From Primula veris (taxonomy: Eukaryota > Streptophyta > Magnoliopsida > Ericales > Primulaceae), in NCBI GenBank assembly GCA_963682055.1, contig OY821747.1, positions 19,952,258 through 20,016,257 of the forward strand: a stretch of DNA of 64,000 bases. Direction: 5' to 3'. Each line of letters opens with the position of its first letter. Within the stretch, counting starts at the first letter, position 1. Below, one piece after another: positions 24,229-38,818 of this stretch. The notes beneath the pieces are model-generated. The model was not told where the DNA came from and ran no database searches. It worked only from the letters and a program-made list of their open reading frames with translations. A program made the position numbers and the translations under genes.

Positions 24229-25010
24229 GGCCCATAAATCCAAGAAAAAAATTGTGGAATAATCCCTACATATGCAAGAACATTACCTAAACACTAAACC
24301 AGAAACCCTAAACCCTGAAACCAAAACCCTAAATCCTAAAACTTATAAATATAAACAAAATATCGAAAAACAAAAAAGTCGGTAGAAACCGTGTACTATA
24401 GGCCATAAATCCAAGAAAAAAAAATGTGGAATATTCCCTACATATGCAAGAACATTACCTAAACCCTAAACCTGAAACCCTAAAACCAAAACCCTAAAAC
24501 CTATAAATATAAACAAAATGTCGAAAAACAAAAAAGTCGGTAGAAACCGTGTACTATAGGCCATAAATCCAAGAAAAAAAAATGAGGAATATTCCCTACA
24601 TATGCAAGAACATTACCTAAACCCTAAAACTAAAACCCTAAACCCTAAAACCAAAACCCTAAACCCTAAACCCTAAAACCTATAAATATAAACAAAATGT
24701 CAAAAAACAAAAAAGTCGGTAGAAATCGTGTACTATAGGCCATAAATCCAAGAAAAAAAATGTGGAATATTCCTTACATATGCAAGAACATTACCTAAAC
24801 CCTAAACCTGAAACCCTAAACCCTGAAACCAAAACCCTAAACCCTAAAACTTATAAATATAAACAAAATGTTGAAAAACAAAAAAGTCGGTAGAAACCGT
24901 GTACTATAGGCCATAAATCCAAGAAAAAAATGAGGAATATTCCCTACATATGCAAGAACATTACCTAAACCTGAAATCCTAAACCCTAAAACCAAAACCC
25001 TAAACCCTAA
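24229..25010 (+). repeat. Family B HOR, truncated last unit
   Basis: The unit follows the family-B order for about four monomers. Private changes include AAACACTAAACC near 24290 and AAAATATCGAAAAAC at 24361. At about 25005-25069 it changes to the family-A order. The joining box has an extra CCCTAAA (spacing 170 rather than 163). Confidence 0.85.
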
Positions 25011-25709
25011 ACCCTAAAACCTATAAATATAAACAAAATGTTGAAAAACAAAAAAGTCGGTAGAAACCGTGTACTATAGGCCATAAATCCAAGAAAAAAA
25101 AATGTGGAATATTCCCTACATATGCAAGAACATTACCTAAACCCTAAAACCAAAACCCTAAACCCTAAAACCTATAACTATAAACAAAATGTCGAAAAAC
25201 AAAAAAGTCGGTAGAAACCGTGTACTATAGGCCATAAATCAAAGAAAAAAAATGAGGAATATTCCCTACATATGCAAGAACATTACCTAAACCCTAAAAC
25301 TAAAACCCTAAACCCTAAAACCAAAACCCTAAACCCTAAACCATACAAATATAAATAAAATGTCAAAAAACAAAAAAGTCGATAAAACCCGTGTACTATT
25401 GGCCATAAATCCAAGAAAAAAAATGTGGAATATTCCCTACATATGCAAGAACATTACCTAAACCCTAAACCAGAAACCCTAAACCCTGAAACCAAAACCC
25501 TAAATCCTAAAACTTATAAATATAAACAAAATGTTGAAAAACAAAAAAGTCGGTAGAAACCGTGTACTATAGGCCATAAATCCAAGAAAAAAATGAGGAA
25601 TATTCCCTACATATGCAAGAACATTACCTAAACCTGAAACCCTAAACCCTAAAACCAAAACCCTAAACCCTAAAACCTATAAATATAAACAAAATGTCGA
25701 AAAACAAAA
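25011..25709 (+). repeat. Family A-type remnant after the B/C junction
   Basis: Four monomers in family-A order are present. They include the CCTATAACTATAAAC variant near 25170, AAATCAAAGAAAA near 25240 and GTCGATAAAACCCG near 25380, all typical of the last part of the family-A unit. This shows A-type DNA resuming after about 12.6 kb of family B. Confidence 0.85.
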
Positions 25710-27885
25710 TAGTCGGTAGAAACCGTTTACTATATGCCATAAATCCAAGAAAAAAAATGAGGAATATTCCCTACATATGCAAGAACATTACCTAAACCCT
25801 AAAGCCTAAAACCAAAACCCTAAACCCTAAACCCTAAACCCTAAACCATACAAATATAAATAAAATGTCAAAAAACAAAAAAGTCGGTAAAACCCGTGTA
25901 CTATTGGCCATAAATCCAAGAAAAAAAATGTGGAATATTCCCTACATATGCAATAACATTACCTAAACCCTAAACCAGAAACCCTAAACCCTGAAACCAA
26001 AACCCTAAATCCTAAAACTTATAAATATAAACAAAATGTCGAAAAACAAAAAAGTCGGTAGAAACCGTGTACTATAGGCCATAAATCCAAGAAAAAAAAA
26101 TGTGGAATATTCCCTAAATATGCAAGAACATTACCTAAACCCTAAACCTGAAACCCTAAAACCAAAACCCTAAAACCTATAAATATAAACAAAATGTCGA
26201 AAAACAAAAAAGTCGGTAGAAACCGTGTACTATAGGCCATAAATCCAAGAAAAAAAAATGAGGAATATTCCCTACATATGCAAGAACATTACCTAAACCC
26301 TAAAACTAAAACCCTAAACCCTAAAACCAAAACCCTAAACCCTAAACCCTAAAACCTATAAATATAAACAAAATGTCGAAAAACAAAAAAGTCGGTAGAA
26401 ATCGTGTACTATAGGCCATAAATCCAAGAAAAAAAATGAGGAATATTCCCTACATATGCAAGAACATTACCTAAACCCTAAACCTGAAACCCTAAACCCT
26501 GAAACCAAAACCCTAAACCCTAAAACTTATAAATATAAACAAAATGTCGAAAAACAAAAAAGTCGGTAGAAACCGTGTACTATAGGCCATAAATCCAAGA
26601 AAAAAAAATGTGGAATATTCCCTACATATGCAAGAACATTACCTAAACCCTAAACCTGAAACCCTAAAACCAAAACCCTAAAACCTATAAATATAAACAA
26701 AATGTCGAAAAACAAAAAAGTCGGTAGAAACCGTGTACTATAGGCCATAAATCCAAGAAAAAAAAATGAGGAATATTCCCTACATATGCAAGAACATTAC
26801 CTAAACCCTAAAACTAAAACCCTAAACCCTAAAACCAAAACCCTAAACCCTAAACCCTAAAACCTATAAATATAAACAAAATGTCAAAAAACAAAAAAGT
26901 CGGTAGAAATCGTGTACTATAGGCCATAAATCCAAGAAAAAAAATGTGGAATATTCCTTACATATGCAAGAACATTACCTAAACCCTAAACCTGAAACCC
27001 TAAACCCTGAAACCAAAACCCTAAACCCTAAAACTTATAAATATAAACAAAATGTTGAAAAACAAAAAAGTCGGTAGAAACCGTGTACTATAGGCCATAA
27101 ATCTAAGAAAAAAATGAGGAATATTCCCTACATATGCAAGAACATTACCTAAACCTGAAATCCTAAACCCTAAAACCAAAACCCTAAACCCTAAAACCTA
27201 TAAATATAAACAAAATGTTGAAAAACAAAAAAGTCGGTAGAAACCGTGTACTATAGGCCATAAATCCAAGAAAAAAAATGTGGAATATTCCCTACATATG
27301 CAAGAACATTACCTAAACCCTAAAACCAAAACCCTAAACCCTAAAACCTATAACTATAAACAAAATGTCGAAAAACAAAAAAGTCGGTAGAAACCGTGTA
27401 CTATAGGCCACAAATCAAAGAAAAAAAATGAGGAATATTCCCTACATATGCAAGAACATTACCTAAACCCTAAAACTAAAACCCTAAACCCTAAAACCAA
27501 AACCCTAAACCCTAAACCATACAAATATAAATAAAATGTCAAAAAACAAAAAAGTCGATAAAACCCGTGTACTATTGGCCATAAATCCAAGAAAAAAAAT
27601 GTGGAATATTCCCTACATATGCAAGAACATTACCTAAACCCTAAACCAGAAACCCTAAACCCTGAAACCAAAACCCTAAATCCTAAAACTTATAAATATA
27701 AACAAAATGTTGAAAAACAAAAAAGTCGGTAGAAACCGTGTACTATAGGCCATAAATCCAAGAAAAAAATGAGGAATATTCCCTACATATGCAAGAACAT
27801 TACCTAAACCTGAAACCCTAAACCCTAAAACCAAAACCCTAAACCCTAAAACCTATAAATATAAACAAAATGTCGAAAAACAAAA
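25710..27885 (+). repeat. Family A/C HOR, 13-mer (2176 bp)
   Basis: Spacings are 171, 171, 158, 179, 171, 158, 179, 171, 163, 150, 171, 171 and 163. The pair 158, 179 is used twice, so it is a 13-mer of different make-up from the family-A 13-mers. The marker monomer has GTTTACTAT instead of GTGTACTAT at 25725, shared with 27901 only. It also contains TTCCTTACAT near 26957, which is otherwise a family-B mark. Confidence 0.85.
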
Positions 27886-29738
27886 TAGTCGGTAGAAACC
27901 GTTTACTATATGCCATAAATCCAAGAAAAAAAATGAGGAATATTCCCTACATATGCAAGAACATTACCTAAACCCTAAAACTAAAACCCTAAAGCCTAAA
28001 ACCAAAACCCTAAACCCTAAACCCTAAACCCTAAACCATACAAATATAAATAAAATCTCAAAAAACAAAAAAGTCGGTAAAACCCGTGTACTATTGGCCA
28101 TAAATCCAAGAAAAAAAATGTGGAATATTCCCTACATATGCAATAACATTACCTAAACCCTAAACCAGAAACCCTAAACCCTGAAACCAAAACCCTAAAT
28201 CCTAAAACTTATAAATATAAACAAAATGTCGAAAAACAAAAAAGTCGGTAGAAACCGTGTACTATAGGCCATAAATCCAAGAAAAAAAAATGTGGAATAT
28301 TCCCTACATATGCAAGAACATTACCTAAACCCTAAACCTGAAACCCTAAAACCAAAACCCTAAAACCTATAAATATAAACAAAATGTCGAAAAACAAAAA
28401 AGTCGGTAGAAACCGTGTACTATAGGCCATAAATCCAAGAAAAAAAAATGAGGAATATTCCCTACATATGCAAGAACATTACCTAAACCCTAAAACTAAA
28501 ACCCTAAACCCTAAAACCAAAACCCTAAACCCTAAACCCTAAAACCTATAAATATAAACAAAATGTCAAAAAACAAAAAAGTCGGTAGAAATCGTGTACT
28601 ATAGGCCATAAATCCAAGAAAAAAAATGAGGAATATTCCCTACATATGCAAGAACATTACCTAAACCCTAAACCTGAAACCCTAAACCCTAAAACCAAAA
28701 CCCTAAACCCTAAAACTTATAAATATAAACAAAATGTTGAAAAACAAAAAAGTCGGTAGAAACCGTGTACTATAGGCCATAAATCCAAGAAAAAAATGAG
28801 GAATATTCCCTACATATGCAAGAACATTACCTAAACCTGAAATCCTAAACCCTAAAACCAAAACCCTAAACCCTAAAACCTATAAATATAAACAAAATGT
28901 TGAAAAACAAAAAAGTCGGTAGAAACCGTGTACTATAGGCCATAAATCCAAGAAAAAAAAATGTGGAATATTCCCTACATATGCAAGAACATTACCTAAA
29001 CCCTAAACCTGAAACCCTAAACCCTGAAACCAAAACCCTAAACCCTAAAACTTATAAATATAAACAAAATGTCGAAAAACAAAAAAGTCGGTAGAAACCG
29101 TGTACTATAGGCCATAAATCCAAGAAAAAAATGAGGAATATTCCCTACATATGCAAGAACATTACCTAAACCCTAAAACCAAAACCCTAAACCCTAAAAC
29201 CTATAAATATAAACAAAATGTCGAAAAACAAAAAAGTCGGTAGAAACCGTGTACTATAGGCCATAAATCAAAGAAAAAAAATGAGGAATATTCCCTACAT
29301 ATGCAAGAACATTACCTAAACCCTAAAACTAAAACCCTAAACCCTAAAACCAAAACCCTAAACCCTAAACCGTACAAATATAAATAAAATGTCAAAAAAC
29401 AAAAAAGTCGATAAAACCCGTGTACTATTGGCCATAAATCCAAGAAAAAAAATGTGGAATATTCCCTACATATGCAAGAACATTACCTAAACCCTAAACC
29501 AGAAACCCTAAACCCTGAAACCAAAACCCTAAATCCTAAAACTTATAAATATAAACAAAATGTTGAAAAACAAAAAAGTCGGTAGAAACCGTGTACTATA
29601 GGCCATAAATCCAAGAAAAAAATGAGGAATATTCCCTACATATGCAAGAACATTACCTAAACCTGAAACCCTAAACCCTAAAACCAAAACCCTAAACCCT
29701 AAAACCTATAAATATAAACAAAATGTCGAAAAACAAAA
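27886..29738 (+). repeat. Family C HOR, 11-mer with long box (1853 bp)
   Basis: Spacings are 185, 171, 158, 179, 171, 163, 172, 149, 171, 171 and 163. Compared with the standard family-C unit it has 14 extra bases (two CCCTAAA) in the first box. A private AAATCTCAAAAAAC is near 28055. Confidence 0.88.
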
Positions 29739-31577
29739 TAGTCGGTAGAAACCGTGTACTATATGCCATAAATCCAAGAAAAAAAATGAGGAATATTCCC
29801 TACATATGCAAGAACATTACTTAAACCCTAAAACTAAAACCCTAAAGCCTAAAACCAAAACCCTAAACCCTAAACCATACAAATATAAATAAAATGTCAA
29901 AAAACAAAAAAGTCGGTAAAACCCGTGTACTATTGGCCATAAATCCAAGAAAAAAAATGTGGAATATTCCCTACATATGCAAGAACATTACCTAAACCCT
30001 AAACCAGAAACCCTAAACCCTGAAACCAAAACCCTAAATCCTAAAACTTATAAATATAAACAAAATGTCGAAAAACAAAAAAGTCGGTAGAAACCGTGTA
30101 CTATAGGCCATAAATCCAAGAAAAAAAAATGTGGAATATTCCCTACATATGCAAGAACATTACCTAAACCCTAAACCTGAAACCCTAAAACCAAAACCCT
30201 AAAACCTATAAATATAAACAAAATGTCGAAAAACAAAAAAGTCGGTAGAAACCGTGTACTATAGGCCATAAATCCAAGAAAAAAAAATGAGGAATATTCC
30301 CTACATATGCAAGAACATTACCTAAACCCTAAAACTAAAACCCTAAACCCTAAAACCAAAACCCTAAACCCTAAACCCTAAAACCTATAAATATAAACAA
30401 AATGTCAAAAAACAAAAAAGTCGGTAGAAATCGTGTACTATAGGCCATAAATCCAAGAAAAAAAATGTGGAATATTCCCTACATATGCAAGAACATTACC
30501 TAAACCCTAAACCTGAAACCCTAAACCCTGAAACCAAAACCCTAAACCCTAAAACTTATAAATATAAACAAAATGTTGAAAAACAAAAAAGTCGGTAGAA
30601 ACCGTGTACTATAGGCCATAAATCCAAGAAAAAAATGAGGAATATTCCCTACATATGCAAGAACATTACCTAAACCTGAAATCCTAAACCCTAAAACCAA
30701 AACCCTAAACCCTAAAACCTATAAATATAAACAAAATGTTGAAAAACAAAAAAGTCGGTAGAAACCGTGTACTATAGGCCATAAATCCAAGAAAAAAAAA
30801 TGTGGAATATTCCCTACATATGCAAGAACATTACCTAAACCCTAAACCTGAAACCCTAAACCCTGAAACCAAAACCCTAAACCCTAAAACTTATAAATAT
30901 AAACAAAATGTCGAAAAACAAAAAAGTCGGTAGAAACCGTGTACTATAGGCGATAAATCCAAGAAAAAAATGAGGAATATTCCCTACATATGCAAGAACA
31001 TTACCTAAACCCTAAAACCAAAACCCTAAACCCTAAAACCTATAAATATAAACAAAATGTCGAAAAACAAAAAAGTCGGTAGAAACCGTGTACTATAGGC
31101 CATAAATCAAAGAAAAAAAATGAGGAATATTCCCTACATATGCAAGAACATTACCTAAACCCTAAAACTAAAACCCTAAACCCTAAAACCAAAACCCTAA
31201 ACCCTAAACCGTACAAATATAAATAAAATGTCAAAAAACAAAAAAGTCGATAAAACCCGTGTACTATTGGCCATAAATCCAAGAAAAAAAATGTGGAATA
31301 TTCCCTACATATGCAAGAACATTACCTAAACCCTAAACCAGAAACCCTAAACCCTGAAACCAAAACCCTAAATCCTAAAACTTATAAATATAAACAAAAT
31401 GTTGAAAAACAAAAAAGTCGGTAGAAACCGTGTACTATAGGCCATAAATCCAAGAAAAAAATGAGGAATATTCCCTACATATGCAAGAACATTACCTAAA
31501 CCTGAAACCCTAAACCCTAAAACCAAAACCCTAAACCCTAAAACCTATAAATATAAACAAAATGTCGAAAAACAAAA
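29739..31577 (+). repeat. Family C HOR, standard 11-mer (1839 bp)
   Basis: Spacings are 171, 171, 158, 179, 171, 163, 172, 149, 171, 171 and 163. Marks include ACATTACTTAAACC near 29815 and CCGTACAAATAT near 31210. The second recurs in family C, D and the hybrid units. Confidence 0.9.
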
Positions 31578-33402
31578 TAGTCGGTAGAAACCGTGTACTA
31601 TATGCCATAAATCCAAGAAAAAAAATGAGGAATATTCCCTACATATGCAAGAACATTACTTAAACCCTAAAACTAAAACCCTAAAGCCTAAAACCAAAAC
31701 CCTAAACCCTAAACCATACAAATATAAATAAAATGTCAAAAAACAAAAAAGTCGGTAAAACCCGTGTACTATTGGCCATAAATCCAAGAAAAAAAATGTG
31801 GAATATTCCCTACATATGCAAGAACATTACCTAAACCCTAAACCAGAAACCCTAAACCCTGAAACCAAAACCCTAAATCCTAAAACTTATAAATATAAAC
31901 AAAATGTCGAAAAACAAAAAAGTCGGTAGAAACCGTGTACTATAGGCCATAAATCCAAGAAAAAAAAATGTGGAATATTCCCTACATATGCAAGAACATT
32001 ACCTAAACCCTAAACCTGAAACCCTAAAACCAAAACACTAAAACCTATAAATATAAACAAAATGTCGAAAAACAAAAAAGTCGGTAGAAACCGTGTACTA
32101 TAGGCCATAAATCCAAGAAAAAAAAATGAGGAATATTCCCTACATATGCAAGAACATTACCTAAACCCTAAAACTAAAACCCTAAACCCTAAAACCAAAA
32201 CCCTAAACCCTAAACCCTAAAACCTATAAATATAAACAAAATGTCAAAAAACAAAAAAGTCGGTAGAAATCGTGTACTATAGGCCATAAATCCAAGAAAA
32301 AAAATGTGGAATATTCCCTACATATGCAAGAACATTACCTAAACCCTAAACCTGAAACCCTAAACCATGAAACCAAAACCCTAAACCCTAAAACTTATAA
32401 ATATAAACAAAATGTTGAAAAACAAAAAAGTCGGTAGAAACCGTGTACTATAGGCCATAAATCCAAGAAAAAAATGAGGAATATTCCCTACATATGCAAG
32501 AACATTACCTAAACCTGAAATCCTAAACCCTAAAACCAAAACCCTAAACCCTAAAACCTATAAATATAAACAAAATGTTGAAAAACAAAAAAGTCGGTAG
32601 AAACCGTGTACTATAGGCCATAAATCCAAGAAAAAAAAATGTGGAATATTCCCTACATATGCAAGAACATTACCTAAACCCTAAACCTGAAACCCTAAAC
32701 CCTGAAACCAAAACCCTAAACCCTAAAACTTATAAATATAAACAAAATGTCGAAAAACAAAAAAGTCGGTAGAAACCGTGTACTATAGGCCATAAATCCA
32801 AGAAAAAAATGAGGAATATTCCCTACATATGCAAGAACATTACCTAAACCCTAAAACCAAAACCCTAAACCCTAAAACCTATAAATATAAACAAAATGTC
32901 GAAAAACAAAAAAGTCGGTAGAAACCGTGTACTATAGGCCATAAATCAAAGAAAAAAAATGAGGAATATTCCCTACATATGCAAGAACATTACCTAAACC
33001 CTAAAACTAAAACCCTAAACCCTAAAACCAAAACACTAAACCCTAAACCGTACAAATATAAATAAAATGTCAAAAAACAAAAAAGTCGATAAAACCCGTG
33101 TACTATTGGCCATAAATCCAAGAAAAAAAATGTGGAATATTCCCTACATATGCAAGAACATTACCTAAACCCTAAACCAGAAACCCTAAACCCTAAATCC
33201 TAAAACTTATAAATATAAACAAAATGTTGAAAAACAAAAAAGTCGGTAGAAACCGTGTACTATAGGCCATAAATCCAAGAAAAAAATGAGGAATATTCCC
33301 TACATATGCAAGAACATTACCTAAACCTGAAACCCTAAACCCTAAAACCAAAACCCTAAACCCTAAAACCTATAAATATAAACAAAATGTCGAAAAACAA
33401 AA
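31578..33402 (+). repeat. Family C HOR, 11-mer with 14-bp deletion (1825 bp)
   Basis: This unit matches the one before it except for a 14-bp loss in the box near 33194, where CCCTGAAACCAAAA is missing between two CCCTAAA words. Small private changes include AAAACACTAAAAC near 32036 and CCATGAAACC near 32365. The loss equals two telomere words and fits slippage. Confidence 0.9.
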
Positions 33403-33940
33403 TAGTCGGTAGAAACCGTGTACTATATGCCATAAATCCAAGAAAAAAAATGAGGAATATTCCCTACATATGCAAGAACATTACTTAAACCCTAAAACTA
33501 AAACCCTAAAGCCTAAAACCAAAACCCTAAACCCTAAACCATACAAATATAAATAAAATGTCAAAAAACAAAAAAGTCGGTAAAACCCGTGTACTATTGG
33601 CCATAAATCCAAGAAAAAAAATGTGGAATATTCCCTACATATGCAAGAACATTACCTAAACCCTAAACCAGAAACCCTAAACCCTGAAACCAAAACCCTA
33701 AATCCTAAAACTTATAAATATAAACAAAATGTCGAAAAACAAAAAAGTCGGTAGAAACCGTGTACTATAGGCCATAAATCCAAGAAAAAAAAATGTGGAA
33801 TATTCCCTACATATGCAAGAACATTACCTAAACCCTAAACCTGAAACCCTAAAACCAAAACCCTAAAACCTATAAATATAAACAAAATGTCGAAAAACAA
33901 AAAAGTCGGTAGAAACCGTGTACTATAGGCCATAAATCCA
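33403..33940 (+). repeat. Family C partial unit ending in a C/B' junction
   Basis: Three monomers of family-C order are followed by a switch inside the conserved body. After AGGCCATAAATCC the sequence continues with the shorter A-tract, TGAGGAAT and the CCTGAAATCC box of another monomer type. The exchange point lies in identical sequence between about 33880 and 33950, so it was in the body rather than the telomere-like box. Confidence 0.75.
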
Positions 33941-35253
33941 AGAAAAAAATGAGGAATATTCCCTACATATGCAAGAACATTACCTAAACCTGAAATCCTA
34001 AACCCTAAAACCAAAACCCTAAACCCTAAAACCTATAAATATAAACAAAATGTTGAAAAACAAAAAAGTCGGTAGAAACTGTGTACTATATGCCATAAAT
34101 CCAAGAAAAAAAATGAGGAATATTCCCTACATATGCAAGAACATTACCTAAACCCTAAAAATAAAACCCTAAACCCTAAAACCAAAACCCTAAACCCTAA
34201 ACCATACAAATATAAATAAAATGTCAAAAAACAAAAAAGTCGGTAAAACCCGTGTACTATTGGCCATAAATCCAAGAAAAAAAATGTGGAATATTCCCTA
34301 CATATGCAAGAACATTACCTAAACCCTAAACCAGAAACCCTAAACCCTGAAACCAAAACCCTAAATCCTAAAACTTATAAATATAAACAAAATGTCGAAA
34401 AACAAAAAAGTCGGTAGAAACCGTGTACTATAGGCCATAAATCCAAGAAAAAAAAATGTGGAATATTCCCTACATATGCAAGAACATTACCTAAACCCTA
34501 AACCTGAAACCCTAAAACCAAAACCCTAAAACCTATAAATATAAACAAAATGTCGAAAAACAAAAAAGTCGGTAGAAACCGTGTACTATAGGCCATAAAT
34601 CCAAGAAAAAAAATGAGGAATATTCCCTACATATGCAAGAACATTACCTAAACCCTAAAACCCAAACCCTAAACCCTAAAACCTATAAATATAAACAAAA
34701 TGTCGAAAAACAAAAAAGTCGGTAGAAACCGTGTACTATATGCCATAAATCAAAGAAAAAAAATGAGGAATATTCTCTACATATGCAAGAACATTACCTA
34801 AACCCTAAAACTAAAACCTTAAACCCTAAAACCAAAACCCTAAACCCTAAACCATACAAATATAAATAAAATGTCAAAAAACAAAAAAGTCGGTAAAACC
34901 CGTGTACTATGGCCCATAAATCCAAGAAAAAAATTGTGGAATAATCCCTACATATGCAAGAACATTACCTAAACCCTAAACCAGAAACCCTAAACCCTGA
35001 AACCAAAACCCTAAATCCTAAAACTTATAAATATAAACAAAATGTCGAAAAACAAAAAAGTCGGTAGAAACCGTGTACTATAGGCCATAAATCCAAGAAA
35101 AAAAAATGTGGAATATTCCCTACATATGCAAGAACATTACCTAAACCCTAAACCTGAAACCCTAAAACCAAAACCCTAAAACCTATAAATATAAACAAAA
35201 TGTCGAAAAACAAAAAAGTCGGTAGAAACCGTGTACTATAGGCCAAAAATCCA
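33941..35253 (+). repeat. Family B' 8-mer, copy 1 (1313 bp)
   Basis: The CCTGAAATCC box at 33989 recurs at 35302 and the TATGGCCC mark at 34911 recurs at 36224, both 1313 bp later. The eight spacings, from the mark, are 171, 158, 163, 171, 171, 158, 150 and 171. That is the family-B 11-mer with its 179, 171 and 157 monomers removed. AAATCAAAGAAAA near 34747 is private to copy 1. Confidence 0.88.
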
Positions 35254-36566
35254 AGAAAAAAATGAGGAATATTCCCTACATATGCAAGAACATTACCTAA
35301 ACCTGAAATCCTAAACCCTAAAACCAAAACCCTAAACCCTAAAACCTATAAATATAAACAAAATGTTGAAAAACAAAAAAGTCGGTAGAAACTGTGTACT
35401 ATATGCCATAAATCCAAGAAAAAAAATGAGGAATATTCCCTACATATGCAAGAACATTACCTAAACCCTAAAAATAAAACCCTAAACCCTAAAACCAAAA
35501 CCCTAAACCCTAAACCATACAAATATAAATAAAATGTCAAAAAACAAAAAAGTCGGTAAAACCCGTGTACTATTGGCCATAAATCCAAGAAAAAAAATGT
35601 GGAATATTCCCTACATATGCAAGAACATTACCTAAACCCTAAACCAGAAACCCTAAACCCTGAAACCAAAACCCTAAATCCTAAAACTTATAAATATAAA
35701 CAAAATGTCGAAAAACAAAAAAGTCGGTAGAAACCGTGTACTATAGGCCATAAATCCAAGAAAAAAAAATGTGGAATATTCCCTACATATGCAAGAACAT
35801 TACCTAAACCCTAAACCTGAAACCCTAAAACCAAAACCCTAAAACCTATAAATATAAACAAAATGTCGAAAAACAAAAAAGTCGGTAGAAACCGTGTACT
35901 ATAGGCCATAAATCCAAGAAAAAAAATGAGGAATATTCCCTACATATGCAAGAACATTACCTAAACCCTAAAACCCAAACCCTAAACCCTAAAACCTATA
36001 AATATAAACAAAATGTCGAAAAACAAAAAAGTCGGTAGAAACCGTGTACTATATGCCATAAATCCAAGAAAAAAAATGAGGAATATTCTCTACATATGCA
36101 AGAACATTACCTAAACCCTAAAACTAAAACCTTAAACCCTAAAACCAAAACCCTAAACCCTAAACCATACAAATATAAATAAAATGTCAAAAAACAAAAA
36201 AGTCGGTAAAACCCGTGTACTATGGCCCATAAATCCAAGAAAAAAATTGTGGAATAATCCCTACATATGCAAGAACATTACCTAAACCCTAAACCAGAAA
36301 CCCTAAACCCTGAAACCAAAACCCTAAATCCTAAAACTTATAAATATAAACAAAATGTCGAAAAACAAAAAAGTCGGTAGAAACCGTGTACTATAGGCCA
36401 TAAATCCAAGAAAAAAAAATGTGGAATATTCCCTACATATGCAAGAACATTACCTAAACCCTAAACCTGAAACCCTAAAACCAAAACCCTAAAACCTATA
36501 AATATAAACAAAATGTCGAAAAACAAAAAAGTCGGTAGAAACCGTGTACTATAGGCCATAAATCCA
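35254..36566 (+). repeat. Family B' 8-mer, copy 2 (1313 bp)
   Basis: This is the second copy of the 8-mer. It diverges from copy 1 near 36560-36610, where the next monomer belongs to a 4-mer unit instead. A private GGCCAAAAATCC is at about 35243. Confidence 0.85.
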
Positions 36567-38818
36567 AGAAAAAAAATGAGGAATATTCCCTACATATGCA
36601 AGAACATTACCTAAACCCTAAAACCCAAACCCTAAACCCTAAAACCTATAAATATAAACAAAATGTCGAAAAACAAAAAAGTCGGTAGAAACCGTGTACT
36701 ATATGCCATAAATCCAAGAAAAAAAATGAGGAATATTCTCTACATATGCAAGAACATTACCTAAACCCTAAAACTAAAACCTTAAACCCTAAAACCAAAA
36801 CCCTAAACCCTAAACCATACAAATATAAATAAAATGTCAAAAAACAAAAAAGTCGGTAAAACCCGTGTACTATGGCCCATAAATCCAAGAAAAAAATTGT
36901 GGAATAATCCCTACATATGCAAGAACATTACCTAAACCCTAAACCAGAAACCCTAAACCCTGAAACCAAAACCCTAAATCCTAAAACTTATAAATATAAA
37001 CAAAATGTCGAAAAACAAAAAAGTCGGTAGAAACCGTGTACTATAGGCCATAAATCCAAGAAAAAAAAATGTGGAATATTCCCTACATATGCAAGAACAT
37101 TACCTAAACCCTAAACCTGAAACCCTAAAACCAAAACCCTAAAACCTATAAATATAAACAAAATGTCGAAAAACAAAAAAGTCGGTAGAAACCGTGTACT
37201 ATAGGCCATAAATCCAAGAAAAAAATGAGGAATATTCCCTACATATGCAAGAACATTACCTAAACCTGAAATCCTAAACCCTAAAACCAAAACCCTAAAC
37301 CCTAAAACCTATAAATATAAACAAAATGTTGAAAAACAAAAAAGTCGGTAGAAACTGTGTACTATATGCCATAAATCCAAGAAAAAAAATGAGGAATATT
37401 CCCTACATATGCAAGAACATTACCTAAACCCTAAAAATAAAACCCTAAACCCTAAAACCAAAACCCTAAACCCTAAACCATACAAATATAAATAAAATGT
37501 CAAAAAACAAAAAAGTCGGTAAAACCCGTGTACTATTGGCCATAAATCCAAGAAAAAAAATGTGGAATATTCCCTACATATGCAAGAACATTACCTAAAC
37601 CCTAAACCAGAAACCCTAAACCCTGAAACCAAAACCCTAAATCCTAAAACTTATAAATATAAACAAAATGTCGAAAAACAAAAAAGTCGGTAGAAACCGT
37701 GTACTATAGGCCATAAATCCAAGAAAAAAAAATGTGGAATATTCCCTACATATGCAAGAACATTACCTAAACCCTAAACCTGAAACCCTAAAACCAAAAC
37801 CCTAAAACCTATAAATATAAACAAAATGTCGAAAAACAAAAAAGTCGGTAGAAACCGTGTACTATAGGCCATAAATCCAAGAAAAAAAATGAGGAATATT
37901 CCCTACATATGCAAGAACATTACCTAAACCCTAAAACCCAAACCCTAAACCCTAAAACCTATAAATATAAACAAAATGTCGAAAAACAAAAAAGTCGGTA
38001 GAAACCGTGTACTATAGGCCATAAATCAAAGAAAAAAAATGAGGAATATTCCCTACATATGCAAGAACATTACCTAAACCCTAAAACTAAAACCCTAAAC
38101 CCTAAAACCAAAACCCTAAACCCTAAAACCTAAAACCTATAAATATAAACAAAATGTCGAAAAACAAAAAAGTCGGTAGAAATCGTGTACTATAGGCCAT
38201 AAATCCAAGAAAAAAAATGTGGAATATTCCCTACATATGCAAGAACATTACCTAAACCCTAAACCTGAAACCCTAAACCCTGAAACCAAAACCCTAAACC
38301 CTAAAACTTATAAATATAAACAAAATGTCGAAAAACAAAAAAGTCGGTAGAAACCGTGTACTATAGGCCATAAATCCAAGAAAAAAATGAGGAATATTCC
38401 CTACATATGCAAGAACATTACCTAAACCCTAAAACCAAAACCCTAAACCCTAAAACCTATAAATATAAACAAAATGTCGAAAAACAAAAAAGTCGGTAGA
38501 AACCGTGTACTATAGGCCATAAATCAAAGAAAAAAAATGAGGAATATTCCCTACATATGCAAGAACATTACCTAAACCCTAAAACTAAAACCCTAAACCC
38601 TAAAACCAAAACCCTAAACCCTAAACCGTACAAATATAAATAAAATGTCAAAAAACAAAAAAGTCGATAAAACCCGTGTACTATTGGCCATAAATCCAAG
38701 AAAAAAAATGTGGAATATTCCCTACATATGCAAGAACATTACCTAAACCCTAAACCAGAAACCCTAAACCCTGAAACCAAAACCCTAAATCCTAAAACTT
38801 ATAAATATAAACAAAATG
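35866..38818 (+). repeat. 2953-bp hybrid 18-mer, copy 1
   Basis: Several marks recur exactly 2953 bp later: TATGGCCC at 36224 and 36874, CCTGAAATCC at 37265, the CCCTAAAACCTAAAACC box at 38121 and CCGTACAAATAT at 38628. The unit joins family-B' monomers to a family-C stretch (178, 171, 149, 171, 171), so it is a composite HOR. Edges are good to a few tens of bases. Confidence 0.88.
36224..36873 (+). repeat. Family B' 4-mer (650 bp)
   Basis: The distance between consecutive TATGGCCC marks here is 650 bp, made of spacings 171, 158, 150 and 171. These are the first two and last two monomers of the family-B 11-mer, so seven middle monomers are gone. An identical 650-bp spacing is at 39177-39826. 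Confidence 0.9.
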
